NCBI GenBank assembly: GCA_965153455.1
Contig: OZ234499.1
Coordinates: 9,172,271-9,236,270 of the forward strand
Direction: 5' to 3'
DNA: 64,000 nucleotides
Source of the DNA: Sphagnum compactum
Taxonomy: Eukaryota > Bryophyta > Sphagnopsida > Sphagnales
Below, in pieces: positions 49,751 through 63,040 of this stretch; position 1 is the stretch's first letter; every line of letters starts with the position of its first letter. The translations under genes were made by a program, and so were the position numbers. Below the pieces are notes generated by a model, which saw nothing but the letters and a program-made list of their open reading frames with translations, searched no databases and was not told where the DNA came from.

Positions 49751-52700
49751 GTAATTATAAGGAGGGGGGCAACAAAAAATTTGTTTCTATCACAATAGAC
49801 TTGGAGCTAGAGGATGGGTTGATGAAAATTAGGAAAAAAAAAGCCTAAACTTAGAATTTGTAGGAGGTTTTAGTGGAGCCATTAGAGATGATGTGCAAAA
49901 AGACTAGATGACAATTCCACAAGATGTGAACAAAACAACAAACTAGAAAAAAATTCAGCAAGTTAAGAATATGAAAACCAAAACAATTCAAGTTCAAAGG
50001 TTAGGGAATTTGAAAACTTAAAATAAAATTTAAATAGTTCAAGAAAAGGTTGATGAACATTAAAAACCTTTCAGTTTGCACAAAAGTTAAATGTCTGATT
50101 TCAATACTTGAATATGCAAATCATCCATGGCAAAGATGGAAAATTTAGATCGTTTTCATTGACACATTTGAACAACACAAAATCATAAATAATGGTCACT
50201 GGTCCAAAGTCCTTGTAATAGTCACCGAACCTAAAATTTGATTCCCACAAGTCTGCAAAGTCCAGATTTCGAACTCCAAACACAAACTATTTAAACAATA
50301 AGTTTAATGTAAGATGTGGATTCCCAACTTCAACAATAAGAAAACAAATAACCACCGAACTTGAAGCTTGATTTTCACATTTGCAACATCCAAACTCCAA
50401 ATTCCAAACAAAAATTATTTAAGCAATGAATTTAATGCAAGATCTCAATTCCCAGCTTCAACAACAAGAAAAAAATATCATTGAACTTAAAGTTTGATTC
50501 TCACAAGTCTGCAACATCTAGATTCCAAATTCCAACACAAACTACTTAAAAAATAAATTTAATGCAAGATCTCGGTTTCAACAACAAGAAAACAACAAAA
50601 ACAAACTCAATTTGCAAGGAATTTTTTTGCTCCCCTTAAACCTCCAAAGTTTATGGGCATTGTGTAGACAATTACAAAGTCTAGATAGTTGATGTTTAAT
50701 AACTGCCAATAAGAGAACTATGACCTAAACAAGTAGAAGTGACATCGTGTTAGAACATGTTGAAATGGGAGGCAACATTGTGACGGAGTTGATCAAAATG
50801 GGAATGGCAACATTGTTCTACAAACCTTGCAAACATGAAATTGTTTGCAACAACACAATGGCGACTTGTGACATGCCTCCTTCAAAAGGCAACATCATTA
50901 TGTCCTCTTGCATTGTGCTAACCGACAACCATCTCTATCGTTGATAGAAAAGGTGGCCTCATTTTTGTAAAGGGATGTTAGACGGCAACAATTTGGACAA
51001 AATAACCGCTTTGATTTAGGTCAAGGAAGTAGAAAGATTTTTTTTTTAGTTTGAAAATATGCAAAATTTCACCACTAAAAAAAAATTGGTTTGTACTATT
51101 ATTTTGAATAGTGAAAGAAATAAATTTTATGATTTTTTTTTCTTGGTTTAGTCTCCACTATCAAATTTCAAACCTTTGTTCTTAATGTGTACACTAATCA
51201 AAATTTTGACTAACTATAAAAGGCAAGGTGATGGGGAACTTGTTAGGTTCAAGTCAAACATGCCCTATTGCAAGTTCAACATGCCCCATCACAAACATGG
51301 GATAAATTCCAACAACTTTTTTACTCCTGGGATGGAGAACAATGTTGGCTAGCAGTGGAAAGAAGATACCAAAGCCAAAGAACTAAGAAAGCAAAAAGAC
51401 CTCCCTTGCCAATGGTCCAAGCATGATTGTTGGGTCTAAGAACTAGTTTGGCACATGTTGCACACAAGCCACATTTTGGAAAAAAATACCAGTTCTTGAT
51501 AACACAAATCAACAAACACCACAAAAGAATAAAAGAGTGTAGACATAAACAAACAAGCAAACAAATTTTTTCTCTTATGCACATGCACATACACCCATTG
51601 AGCTCCACAAAACCAAACAAGTTTTGCAAAATCCATTGAGAGCTTTGCAAAACCCAATGAGCTCAATTCTAGGCTTTACTTTTGTCTTTTTTTCTTTCTT
51701 TCTTGTTGTGCAAAAACCCATCAGGCTTTACAAAGCATGTTTCAAGCTTGTTGGTGACTATTTTTCCCCACATAAACTTATCAATATTTGTAGGAACTAG
51801 TTTTTTATTTTCTTGTTGTGTTTGAATTATGAAATCACGAGCCTATTGGTGATCATTTCGTTGTCCGTAATCAATAACCAAGTTCTATAGAAGTTTAGCA
51901 AAGTAACTTGAAAGCTAATTCCATTCATCCATAAGTTCAATGTGATTGATGTTCCATGTGATTATTCCATTTTTTTGCCACCCTTGGAACTAACACATTT
52001 GTCACAAAGGTGTTAACAAAATGACATGAAACCATTTTTATGATAACTATAGTCTAGTGTTGGGTGGTTCTTAAAAAGAATTGTGGGGGGCCAATTTTCA
52101 TAATAGTTTTTAAAAATCATCTTGGTTGGATTTTTTTGTGATACATGTATAAAGGTTCAAATTTTCCAACCAAAATTACAAACTAAATTTTCAAGTAAAA
52201 CATTATCACTTTTTTCATGATAGTCAATTATAATACACTAGTTTTTTTAAAACATCATTTGATTTTCAAAATAAAAAAATTAAATGATAAATTCATTAAT
52301 TTTCGAATTGAACTAATTTTCTAGATTAATATCACACATGCACACATTTACTATCTCATTCATTGATGTCACAAATGAATTTAGGTGTAATCACAATATA
52401 ATGACCCCCACCCAACTTTTTAGTGTTTTGCTTAAAAGCCATTGGTTCGCCAATCACGATGATGTGGCAAAATTGAACTAGTTTTTCAAAAATAATATTT
52501 TTAAAAGTGTGTGTTTCAAATCAACAAAAAAGTTATGACCCAAGAAGTTGATGCAATTTATTATTATTTAATTGTATACATAATTTTTCCTCTCATAAAT
52601 GTCATTGTCAAATCAATTCAAATATTTAAAAAGTCCATTAAGCAACGAAAGCACTAGTTACATTGCTTTAAAAATGTTTTTGGGCATTCTATACTTATTA

Positions 52701-52898
52701 AATTTATTTCAAACTTAATCAATTTTTTTTTAATTTATAAAAATACACCAAACATTTTCAATATTGACTTGACTTCAAGATTTGTTCCAGAATGAATCTT
52801 CAACATTAGGTACAAAGGGAAGATGGAAACATTAAAAAATAAACAAAGAAAAAAAACACACACTTATTATCTCTCTTACTCGTATGGTAGAATGGATC
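47603..52898 (-). mobile_element. 5.3-kb hAT-bearing repeat unit, copy B
   Basis: This is the second copy of the unit at 41138-46346, in direct orientation. Both copies start at the same base of the transposase C-terminus (ATGAGATCCAAATGGG) and end at the same base (GGTAGAATGGATC), so the unit was duplicated or moved as a block that was already truncated. Confidence 0.85.
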
Positions 52899-53242
52899 AA
52901 TTTGCTTGTTTAAACATTACCCCTAGTTTCCAATTTTCATACTTACTTTTTATGATACACTCTATTATGCATAATGGTTGGTTTTGAAATACTCGACTTG
53001 ATACCCAACCTACATTTTCATTTGTCACACATTTTTCAAGGCAAACCATGTTAATAGGAGTTGTTAACACCTCTTGAATCACATTGTGATAATGTAAACA
53101 ACACTATGCTTAAATAGTGCTTAAACAATTTTCTACATTGTTTCACTATGATTTCTAAGCATGAAAGCATTGGTTATGAGTTTAAAAACGTGCCACAAGA
53201 TATTTATTCATTTATATTTAATTATTCAGAAACTTATTTTAA
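52899..53242. other. AT-rich flank, nothing recognised
   Basis: This lies between unit B and a Helitron end. It has only short frames. Confidence 0.5.
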
Positions 53243-53345
53243 CTAGTGTGAACCCGGTGCATAATGCACCCGTCGAGCTCCCCTCGCCCGGTCCTTCCCA
53301 TTGCCCACTCCGGTTCTTTACCCCGTCGCACCCGGGAAAAAAATC
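53243..53345 (-). mobile_element. Helitron 3' end fragment
   Basis: On the minus strand the sequence ends GGTGCATTATGCACC (hairpin), about 12 bases, then CTAG at 53246-53243, followed by T. This is the same architecture as the complete Helitron at 19343-20019, and both share a GC-rich stretch with CACCCGGGAAAAAA/GCACCGGGAAAAAA next to the hairpin. I cannot find the matching 5' TC end; the element seems truncated where GC content drops near 53345. Confidence 0.55.
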
Positions 53346-55328
53346 CTATGGTCCGTAGGCAGTCAGTACCAATGTTTTCTAAGAATTTTGGAAAGTGTAC
53401 TAATGCAATTTTGTGCAATGAGGGACTTGGTTTGCCCTCTCTTTACACCCCCATTCACCTAACCTAAGAGCATCTCCAATGGTGCTCAGTACGTGACCCT
53501 GCACAGTCCAATTGGATGAAGAAAAGTGAAAACATGCCGGTTTGGCTCAGGGAAATGGTTTTGGCTCAGCATAATTGCACAGTTCGTGATGCCTGGTAAA
53601 AGGCCCAGCAACGTTGTGCACTTGCAGAAAAGGGTGTAATAAATACGATCTGACTTGTGCTCCCGTTTCTGATTGGCCCATCATAATGATTGGTCCAGGT
53701 GGTTCGCTATTAGTACTCCCCCCAACCTATTTGCTCTCCCCCCAACCCGTGCTGGCCCCCCCCCCCCCTGTCACCCGCTGCTTCACCGGCCTCTCCCTCC
53801 CCCACTCCCCAAAACCTCCGTCATAGACACAAAGACTTACTGAATTAATATATTAAGATACTAAAATAATTTATTAGAAAGGTGGGCATCCAAATACAAA
53901 GCAAAATTCTCATTATTTTATTTTATAAGTCTTGTAAACATATAAAAGAAGGACAAAGTGAATGGTTTTAACTTGTAAAGATTGGAGAACTTGCTAGGAT
54001 AATACGTCAAAGATGAAAAGGTGCAAGTCAATTTTTTGTTTTCATCAAAACAATGCTTGACCCATGAGGGTCTTGCTTGGTCTCTACCGAATATACACAA
54101 AACATATACAAAAAAAAACCCAATCTTTACAAAATATATATCAAATAAGAAAGGTGTTGCTTAATTTTTAACCAATTTCAAACCCCATGAGTTGACTATG
54201 AGAAACCTACCCTTGGACCCTTGGTGATAACCAACAGTTATCTCAATTTCTAGTCAACATTGGTCTTCAGCAACTAGGATTAGGAATAGCTTCATTGGCA
54301 ACCCCACAAACTAAGTGCAAGTTGCTCACCAGCATCCCAATCCTTTAGAGTAGTTCTATTGATACATTGCATTTAAGTTCAATAGATTAGATTTGAAGAG
54401 TCATGGGGTGGCCATCAATTGAATTGTTGTCATAAGTTGAATATGAAACAACCTGTAGTTTAACAAATAGGGCAGCATAATTGCCACCTAAGCTTAGTTA
54501 GTCACAACAATAGGTTATTAAAATTCAAATTCCTTTTTTGCATGTAACAATCTCCCCCATTCAAAATAGCTAAGCAAGGGAGGCATGTGTTGCAATAATT
54601 GTTGTTTATGTTTTTTCAAGGGAACTTTATCGAGCTTAGTAAATTGTGAATAAATGTTGAGTCTAAAGGATTTGCTAAGTGAACGGAGTATAAAATATTG
54701 AGTTGAGCTTGCCATGGAGGTTGGAGTATTTCATAAAATCCATCTCAATTCGCTAATAACTTTCTTCCCCAAGGTTTGAAAAAAAAAGTTCGTAATTACA
54801 CGGCATACAATCTTTTGAGGGTCCAGTTCTTTTTTGTAGTCTTCCTGTATCCCGTTCTTAGCGCCTTCCAAATGAGTCATATTCCTTGTTTTCAATCTTT
54901 TCTTCCTGAAGCCGTGTAAACCAAAAATTAATTAATAAATATGAAGCAAGACCTACTCCTTCCCATCCTTAAAAAAGAAAAACTAAAAAGCGATGTTTGA
55001 TGGTGGTATCCTTCCATCGTATCAACTATTTATTATTAGTGCCTTAATTAACATCAAGAACTTATAATCATGTAAAGTTCTTTGGGGAGTGGAAGCCTAC
55101 CCTGGCCAAAACCAAAGATTGATCAAAACATATGTACTAGTACAATAGAAGGGCATTACTACTACTTGTGAAAGCAAGGAGATTTGTATTAGTATTGGTG
55201 AAATCAAGGTTTTGGGCCAAAGTTTGCATTGATTTTGAGTTTGTTGGATCACAAGTTCTAAATTCTATTTTTTTCAAAAAGCTAGACTTGTACTTAGAAT
55301 TAGCCTCATGTTAGATCCAAGACCAAAA
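53346..55328. other. No gene seen; C-rich and mixed-composition DNA
   Basis: 53465-53830 is less AT-rich, with GAGCATCTCCAATGG at 53469-53483 (a motif often found at plant DNA-transposon ends) and a C-run at 53757-53768. No protein is recognised. The rest is AT-rich. Confidence 0.4.
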
Positions 55329-56270
55329 TCAATCTTTGTGTATAGATTCTAATTCTCCATGGACTCAAATATTATTGTTTTTCTTTTCTATGCATGCAAG
55401 TACTTTTTTGAAAAAATCACAAATAGTTCTAATTCTTATTTGGGTGGCTACTTTTTATTGGTTTTACAATATTAGTATGTACAAAAGTAAATAGGTAGAA
55501 CTAGATATTGTTTGGAACTAAATCAACTTTGAATTTGTTTATAAAGGGATTGGAAATAATAAGTTTAGGAATGCAAAGGATTGTGTTTCGATGTAGATTG
55601 GATATTCCATCAAAATTTTAAAATTAATTGGAATGAGACCCATATGTTTTATCAAATTAAAAAACAAATTTGGAGCAAAGATTGGGGGTTCTTTGTGAAA
55701 GCTAGAACAAAGTGACACTAGTTCGTAAGGTCATAGAAGTATCAATATTTGGTGTTGAAAAATTGGTTTGGAAGGGGAAAATGAATGTGATTGTCTCCAA
55801 TAAAGTTCCCCAAACATCCCTTCAATGGCTACCTAGTGGTGTTAGGGAAGATAGGGCAAGTGTAATTGTCCACCACAACACCTGCATCACAAAAATGAAA
55901 GCAATCCCACTAATTGGAGCTCCTTGATTAGTCATTAAATGCAAGATAGTGTTGTCACTGGTGTTGGGTGGGTATTAGGACCAACCTAAAAATAAGCAAG
56001 GGTTTTAGGTCAATTCTCACATTGGAAATTGTCAGTTTTCATTTTTGGGTAAGAACTGAGAACACCTAAAACCTAGAGGTTTTGATGGTAGTGAGAATCA
56101 CCATTCTTGACAACCTCAAAGGTACCATGAGTAAAGTATGCATGATACCTATTGGTAGTTAAAGTTCATACCGCATGCAATTACTAGGCCGAAGGGGTCT
56201 ATGTGGGTAATAGGTTCCTTCTATCCTCCTTTTATCTTGTGTTCAAGATTCATTTTGGAACACAACTTGA
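55329..56270. repeat. 0.94-kb repeat module M, copy 2 (inverted)
   Basis: This is the reverse complement of 46348-47291 throughout its length with scattered substitutions. Here it stands alone, without the hAT unit beside it. Confidence 0.8.
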
Positions 56271-57435
56271 GATAGACAGGTCTCAAGATGTTTGAAAATC
56301 CAGTTATTTTGTGTGGGGCCAAAAAACAAAAATCACATGTGGGATAGACAGAAAATTCACAATGACCTTACCTCACCAATGGGGGGGGGAGGGGGGGGGG
56401 GCTATTAATGCTATTACTTACATACTAGTGTGGCCTGTGCTGTTGGCCCAAGTGTTACCACGGCCTCTGCTGAGTTTTCTTTCAAAAACCTGGTTTTTTG
56501 GAATTTATTTGAATTTTCAGCAGCAGAAATCATTTTAAATCAATATCACCCACATTCATTCTGAATCCAAATCTTACCAAATAAATTCCATTAAATCCTG
56601 CTCATCAAGATCTTTTCAACAACACCAAAACGCACATTCCAATTCCTCCGAAATTTTCAGCTATGATTTAATCTTATTTTCAGTGAAGAAATCATTCAAT
56701 ATTCAAGAACTTTTGCACCGCAACTCCCAACATCATGGAACAAAGCCCATGCACCCCTCCTCGTTGAGAGCTTTCCAAAGACACCAAGAACACGATCTGA
56801 AGCATCCCAGTTCAGTGGATCTCATTGGTACAAACAAAACAAAACAAACAAACTACCTTCCTTCATAGATAGATGATTGTCAATTGACACTTCTTTGCAA
56901 AATATGTATTTATTTTAGAAAATGAGATTCAACAGTTTAAAATTAAAATTGTTCGAAATTTCAACATTTGACGAGTAAGTAGGCAAAGTACTTCTCATGT
57001 TGTGTGTTTGTGATAGTAACATGATGGTCAGGAAAATAAATGCTTTTTCACAAGCTGGGAGTTTCAATTCTCAACAATTGGCAAATATCGATTATTTTAA
57101 TTTATTTTAATTCAAGCTAGACCCTTTGCGAATTATTTTATTTTGTACCCAAAATGAGTCATAGGCATGGTAATAGGCCTCTTCTACCACATCCCTCGCC
57201 AGATAACATCCTTGCTTACAACAAGACAAAAAAAAACTTGCTTTGGGCAATGGGGATAAGTGTGACAAATGTGGAATATGGTATTCCAGTCACTCTCACA
57301 GACTTTTGACTGGACTTACTTGGTGCACACTAGTTCTTCTCTCACTTCTCAGCCACTGGAAACTTGCTTTCGGAGACATCAATTTGTTCAACCAGGTCAC
57401 TTGCCATGTTTGTTAGGGCGTTCACAAATGTAATA
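56271..57435. other. No gene seen; G tract
   Basis: A run of G interrupted once by A lies at 56381-56400. Other frames are short and unconserved. Confidence 0.45.
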
Positions 57436-57768
57436 CTGTAGTACCCTTTTAGGTTCGGCACTGAGGTGCCGAATGATTAATTTAATTTTCAATTCTTAAT
57501 TTGGCAAGTAAAATTTGAATTCTGAAAATTTCAGCACTCTGTATTAAACTTATTATAAGCAGAAATAGATATAAAAGAAGCTTAGTGCTTTTATGATTAG
57601 GTGACCAGTAACTTACTGCTGAAAGTTACTCGGGGATAGGTTTAGGGATCAAACTTGGTTGGCTAAATGAGTTTTTTAAATTTTCATCATAACTAACTAT
57701 TAGTATCCAAAAAATTCGACAAATTAGAAAATAATTTAATTTATGCCGAACCTGAAAAGGTACTACGG
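57436..57768. mobile_element. 333-bp MITE, TA target duplication (Tc1/mariner, Stowaway-like)
   Basis: Terminal inverted repeats of 25 bp at 57436-57460 and 57744-57768 match at 22 positions (CTGTAGTACC... against CCGTAGTACC..., both ending AGGTTCGGCA). TA flanks both ends (57434-57435 and 57769-57770). Next to the left repeat, TTCGGCA and TGCCGAA form a further small palindrome (57454-57473). No coding capacity is seen. TIRs plus TA duplication place it with non-autonomous mariner-type elements. Confidence 0.8.
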
Positions 57769-58044
57769 TAACCTGAAAGATTTTTTTTTCTCTCTTATTT
57801 TTTCTTTTATTTTGGGGGTGATACCCAATGGAAAAATAAAATGAGGTAGGATATATTGTAAAACCAAATGCTAGTTGGAGTGGATGTTTCATTTTTTGAA
57901 ATGTCCCACATTTTTTAGGGAGGCAATATTATTGTAAATATGGTACCTTAAGACCCTCACAAATATTAATAACTTTTAAAAGCTGCAAGAAATTTTTAAT
58001 TGTCGAAAACCCTCTGCAGGAAGACCTTTTGCGAAGAAATAACA
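57769..58044. other. Spacer, nothing recognised
   Basis: AT-rich, with only short frames. Confidence 0.4.
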
Positions 58045-58237
58045 AGGGGTGTGTCACACTGCAGCCTTGCTATTTACACGAAAAAGTATCTAAGGCAAAA
58101 GAAGAATGATGGAAATTCAAATATTTCACCATGCAAAAATGTAATTCTCAAAAAAATCTTCTAAAAGAAACCAAAATCCTTCAAGATATCATAACTCTAT
58201 ACTAATCTCAAGTTTCAACACAAGCCAAAATCTTTTG
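58045..58237 (+). repeat. Dispersed repeat R2, copy 2
   Basis: This matches 33744-33938 in the same orientation over about 190 bp, roughly 85% by eye, with unrelated flanks. Confidence 0.8.
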
Positions 58238-59379
58238 ATCAAATATGGCAGAGAATCCAACGATTTGGTGTGCTGCATGAGCCCCAGAACTTGACCCCAA
58301 TATTCACTCCTCTGGAAGACTTGACTACATGCCATGGACTGAGAATCACTATGGAGAGACCATAGATTACAAGAACACACATACTATTGCAATGACTACC
58401 TTGAGCTTGCTACACTCCATGAAGTTATTCCTCTTCTTCCTGATGTACCTAATAATGCCCTAGCAACAGCATGCAGCACACCTCCATCATCAGGTCCTTG
58501 CTGTTGCAGCTCTCCTTGAGAAGCAGCTCCTGACCCAAAGCTACTGCTGCCCTTTGTACTCTGCCTTGCTCCAGCTCCCTTTGCCATCAGAATATGATGC
58601 CTACAATATACCAGCTTGTGGACTGTGGCTAAAGTAATCCTCCTTCTTGTTGGATAACCCAAAGCCCTGGATCTCCAAGTAACAAAAACTCATAAAAACA
58701 ACAAAAAAGCAGCAGACTGGAAAAAAAATTAGAAGCAGGAATTTAAGTGTTCCAATTGTCCAGAATTGTTGATGTATTGGAACACTTGGATCTGGGTTCA
58801 CTTATGCTGGAAATGTATGTTTCTATAATGGACGACTCCAGATGACCCTCTAGAGAATGTATATAGGATACCAAATTTTTGGCCTGTTTGTTTCTGGGTG
58901 CATCTCAATGTCTCTACCCTGAAGAATGGTGGGCACTAGCTAGAGCCAACAATTTTTTTGTAATGCGATCAGCAAGTGTTCAAAACCATACCTGAACTTG
59001 GGTCCTTTCATGAAGATGATGATGACAAGGGGGCTTTTGATCAGCTCCGCACAGTGGCAGAGGCAGCTTTGAAGCTTCTTGAACCCTATTAGGGTAGAAC
59101 GGTTGGTGAGTGAACACAAAAGTGCTTAGGGCAGGCTGGATCCAAGGGGAAGGCTTTGTTCTTTCTAGTGTCCAAACAAAACTTGAACCCCTCCTATTAG
59201 CGCATCTGGCACACTAGAAATTGTCAAAAATGGATTAGAATTGAGAAAGTTACCCCCCCCAAGTATAGGGGGTCAAGAACTCAAACCACCAAACACTACA
59301 AAGCTGGTTCCCGAACACGCAAAAAGTTCCTCATATGTTGCTCTATTCCTATTAGAGTTCCTAGATGATTTGTAGAATT
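58238..59379. other. Intermediate-GC DNA, possible gene fragment, no identifiable product
   Basis: On the minus strand 58580-58396 reads MAKGAGARQSTKGSSSFGSG and continues to GVLHAVARALLG before a stop. It is somewhat protein-like in composition but I recognise no family, splice context or partner exon. Confidence 0.3.
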
Positions 59380-59625
59380 GAAGGTGATATTCCTATAGCA
59401 CTTTAAATCGTTTAAAATGAACGAGGAATGAAAAAGTTAGAAGCTTTGAAAGTAGGTCCAAAGAGAAGAAAAAAAAAAAAAAAAAAGTCTTGTAAATTTT
59501 CTATTTGTTATTTTTTCATTACTCCTTTTTCTTTGCATTTTAAAGACGACTTCTAAAGCTTGATAGCGTTCCCATAACATTTTAAATCGCTAAAAATGAA
59601 GCACATATGAGAAAGATTTAAAGAA
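59380..59625 (+). repeat. Imperfect 65-bp direct repeat and A tract
   Basis: 59380-59445 and 59558-59622 share CTATAGCA/CCATAACA, CTTTAAATCG/TTTTAAATCG, AAAATGAA and GAAAAAG in order. A pure A run at 59469-59486 lies between them. The family is not recognised. Confidence 0.5.
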
Positions 59626-62600
59626 GTGTTTGATGATAGGGTAGCGATCAGTGATGGGTAGTTCTACTGTAGGTACGTGTAGAAACCACCCCCCACAAGT
59701 CAAGTGTTCAATTGACCTACCCTACAACATGATGTAAGTCTAGTTTTTAGACGCGTAGGGGAATATTTTAAAGCAACCCGCGCCTTGACACTATTTTCCC
59801 CTGCACATGTCCTTTTAACACCACCTCAACTTTCATAGCACTACACCTTGAATCAAATGGCTATTTCTTGGTTTTCTGAAAAATTTATAAATCAAACCAA
59901 AACCTTGAACTTTTTTCTAATTCTTTCAAATTGGCATTCCAACATATGCCCCATTTGTTGGCAAGTGATTTTGCTGGGATGGTTTTTGAACACCTTTGAG
60001 ATTGTTTTCACCTAGAAGATTCAGTAGGTGGATTCCCTTAGTTATTTCAATTTTGTTTTCATATTGCTAAAGGTCACATTCCATTTTTTGGTCCTTAAGA
60101 TTCGAAATACCACAAAAGAGACCTTTGTGGTGGATGTGGTTTGACCTGCACTTCAACATTGATAACTTTTCACCCATCACATGTGACAAAGCCCACAAAA
60201 GATGGGTATTTTTTATGACTTTTCCTTGAATGAAGGTGCATTTTAGCAAATAATGTTATGCCATTGTAGCTTAACTTGTAGTGGGAATTTTTTATATTTC
60301 ACCAACATTTTTGTATTGTATTCATTTTATATAAATTTTTGTAAGTTTTACCCATTTCTATTTTTCCAATCCCAATTTGCAATATCTTGCCCTATCACCT
60401 TATGTCATATTCCAAATGCATGCTTCAATCCAACACAAATGGGTTAAATTAAAACAAAATCAATTAGCAACACCTTCATCTTAACATGCAAGCATTGACT
60501 ATGGGCATGCCCCATTTTATTTTCCAACCCAAATACTTATATCATTGAAGGTTTAAGGTCACTATTAGGGCAACTACAAATGCAATACCATCGTTAATCA
60601 TGTAATGTAATATTGCCACAATATCCTTCTTGAAATATTTGTATAAAATTATATATTATGGGTCAAAGCTTGGTTGGGGTACCCAAAAGGACCGTTTCAT
60701 TTTACATTCATTAAGCCCTTCACTTAAACATGTTGTTGAAACTTAATGACACATTCATATTGAAAGTTTGATTTTATTCATAGGTAAATATATTATAAAA
60801 AAATAATAATATGCGTAGAATGTCAAATTTGAACAAGTTTAAAGATTCTTTCCAAGTCCTTAAAAAAAATATAGGACTTTGTCTCATGAGGAAAAAATAG
60901 TTCAAAGACTCATATGAAATGTCTAAACAATTTTTTTTGGCCCAAGATTTTTACCACAAACATCTTATTTGCTAATGTGTATAAAATGTATGAATGTGAC
61001 AAGGATCAAATGCCCTACTGTAATGTAAAATGTTTCAAAAAATCAAATTCATGAGAATTTTGGACCATTGACGGAACATGGCTCACATTGGATAAATTTT
61101 ATTATTCTCACTTTCATAATGAAAACAATAAACACTTTGGAGGCCTCTATAAAATTTGGAACAAAATTATTTCATTTGACATGAGAAAAAAAGATGAAAT
61201 GTAAAACAAGTAATGGGAAAAATGAAGAAAAAAATGAATTTGGGAGTTTTTGGAATGAGTCCTTATGATTCAAATGTGGTACCCCAATCATGCTTGGACC
61301 CTTATATAACTTCACCAAAAGCCCCCTTTGATTAAATGATCAAATTATGAAAAAACAAAATCATTTTTGGCATCCACTGTCCACCATCTTTGAGTTTTTT
61401 CTTTTGCCACCCACATTGGTTGGTTGCCCCCTCTTCTTTGGTGTAGGTTGGCTAATCTCCTTTTCTTTGATCTCCACAATTTCCTCAATTTCTTTTATTT
61501 TCTCCACAAACTTTAACATTGTGAAAACAAAATAGGGGGTTTGTCTCCAAGAAATTCTACATCTTCTTCATTACAAGGGATCTTCACATGTGAAGATTGT
61601 GAATTCCTTCCTATTAGTTGAAATGCATTATAATTAAACATTCTCATATGCGATCCATATTATGAATTTTAGCCATGGAATATAGCCTACTTCTCCTAAA
61701 TTTTTTGATCCCACCCTTGTGGTTGTGAGTATTCAAAATTCTAATGCAAAAAACTTCAAGACATTTAAGAACATCATAAAAATGATCAAAGGAAAAAAAT
61801 GATCCTTTTTTATTATTGTGTTTAGGGTTTAGTAATTTTGTGAGGAGAAGTTATCAAAAATTTGTTCCAAATTTACTTTCCAAAGATGATTAAAGGAAAG
61901 AGACAATTCCTTTTTATTATTCTGTTTGGGGGTTTAAGGGGTAACAATTTTGTTGAGGAAGCCACCAAAAATTCCTTTCAATTTTGTTGTTAAAAAACAA
62001 TTATAAAAAATAATAAAATATCATAGATGAATGATAGGGCTTTTCTTTGTTGGTACCCATGGGCTCTCACTATTTTCATTAGGCCAATCTCTTTGAAATA
62101 CTCAAAAGGCTTAACCAATATTATCCACAACAATCCATGTAAGATTGCAACACGTTTTTCATCCAAGGCCATTTGCTTGGGCTTAGTCCTCAAACTTACC
62201 CTAATGTAAACGAAAATTGACCACATCCCATTGCACTTCGGATCACAACATCACATTCCTGTACACAAGAAGCAGGCCAATATAATTTGCTAAAGCTGAA
62301 TTCATGACTAGTTTTTTCAAAAATGCAATTGTTTCACCATCTTCTTCGACAACATGCATTTGTGGTAGCATGCAATGAACATGATGAAATTAGCAATTTC
62401 TTCCTCAATCTGCAAGCAAGATGATGATGGGCATATTTTCCTTTCTTTACATTGGGTATTGGATCAAGTCTGTTTTCCTGAATAGGTTTCAGGTTTGATC
62501 TCAAAACACTTTCAAAGCCCAAAGAAATGATATCTTATTAGAGACAAGTCCTCCAGGCCTAATCCTGTGTTTTCTTACTTTGTTTCAAAACAAGTGAATA

Positions 62601-62839
62601 CCATGGGGACTCTACCATGCTTGCTACTGATAATGGTCACTTTCTTTTTTATTGCTATTGTAGCAGGCACAGTAGTAGGACTCAGGAGTTATGTGGGGGC
62701 CATCCTCAGCACTATCCCATGAACAAGTATGGTTCTTGCTGCTGCCACTCCATGCACTATCCCAAAAGGGGTTGGGGGTTAGTACCCAGAGTGGCCATCT
62801 GAACTGGTGAAGGAGGTCTGTCAATGGACCCATTTGCCT
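59626..62839. other. AT-rich DNA, no supported gene
   Basis: Minus strand 62226-61990 and 62522-62334 contain slightly protein-like frames (for example LHGLLWIILVKPFEYFKEIG) that could be transposon residue. No domain was identified. Confidence 0.4.
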
Positions 62840-63040
62840 CTTGAACCTCTTGGAACAGCCTCTTGTCATGCAAAGAACTAGGGCTGCAAATTTTGAGAAC
62901 CTGATTCACATAGACCTCCAGTATGTCATAACATAAAAATTAGTATAACGTGCATGTACACAACCTGCCTCTTGCACCTCTGGAACAATGATTTGTCATG
63001 CAAGAACTAGACACCAAATCTTGAGAAACAGATTCACGTT
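62840..63040 (+). repeat. Imperfect tandem repeat, period about 127 bp
   Basis: CCTCTTGAACCTCTTGGAAC at 62840 and CCTCTTGCACCTCTGGAAC at 62969 start two copies. Each is followed by TTGTCATGCAA, AGAACTAG and GATTCAC. Confidence 0.65.

Noticed and set aside
51321-51650. 109-codon minus-strand frame in hAT unit B
   Set aside because: The equivalent in unit A is shorter and shifted by an indel, with no conserved domain, so it is not a gene.
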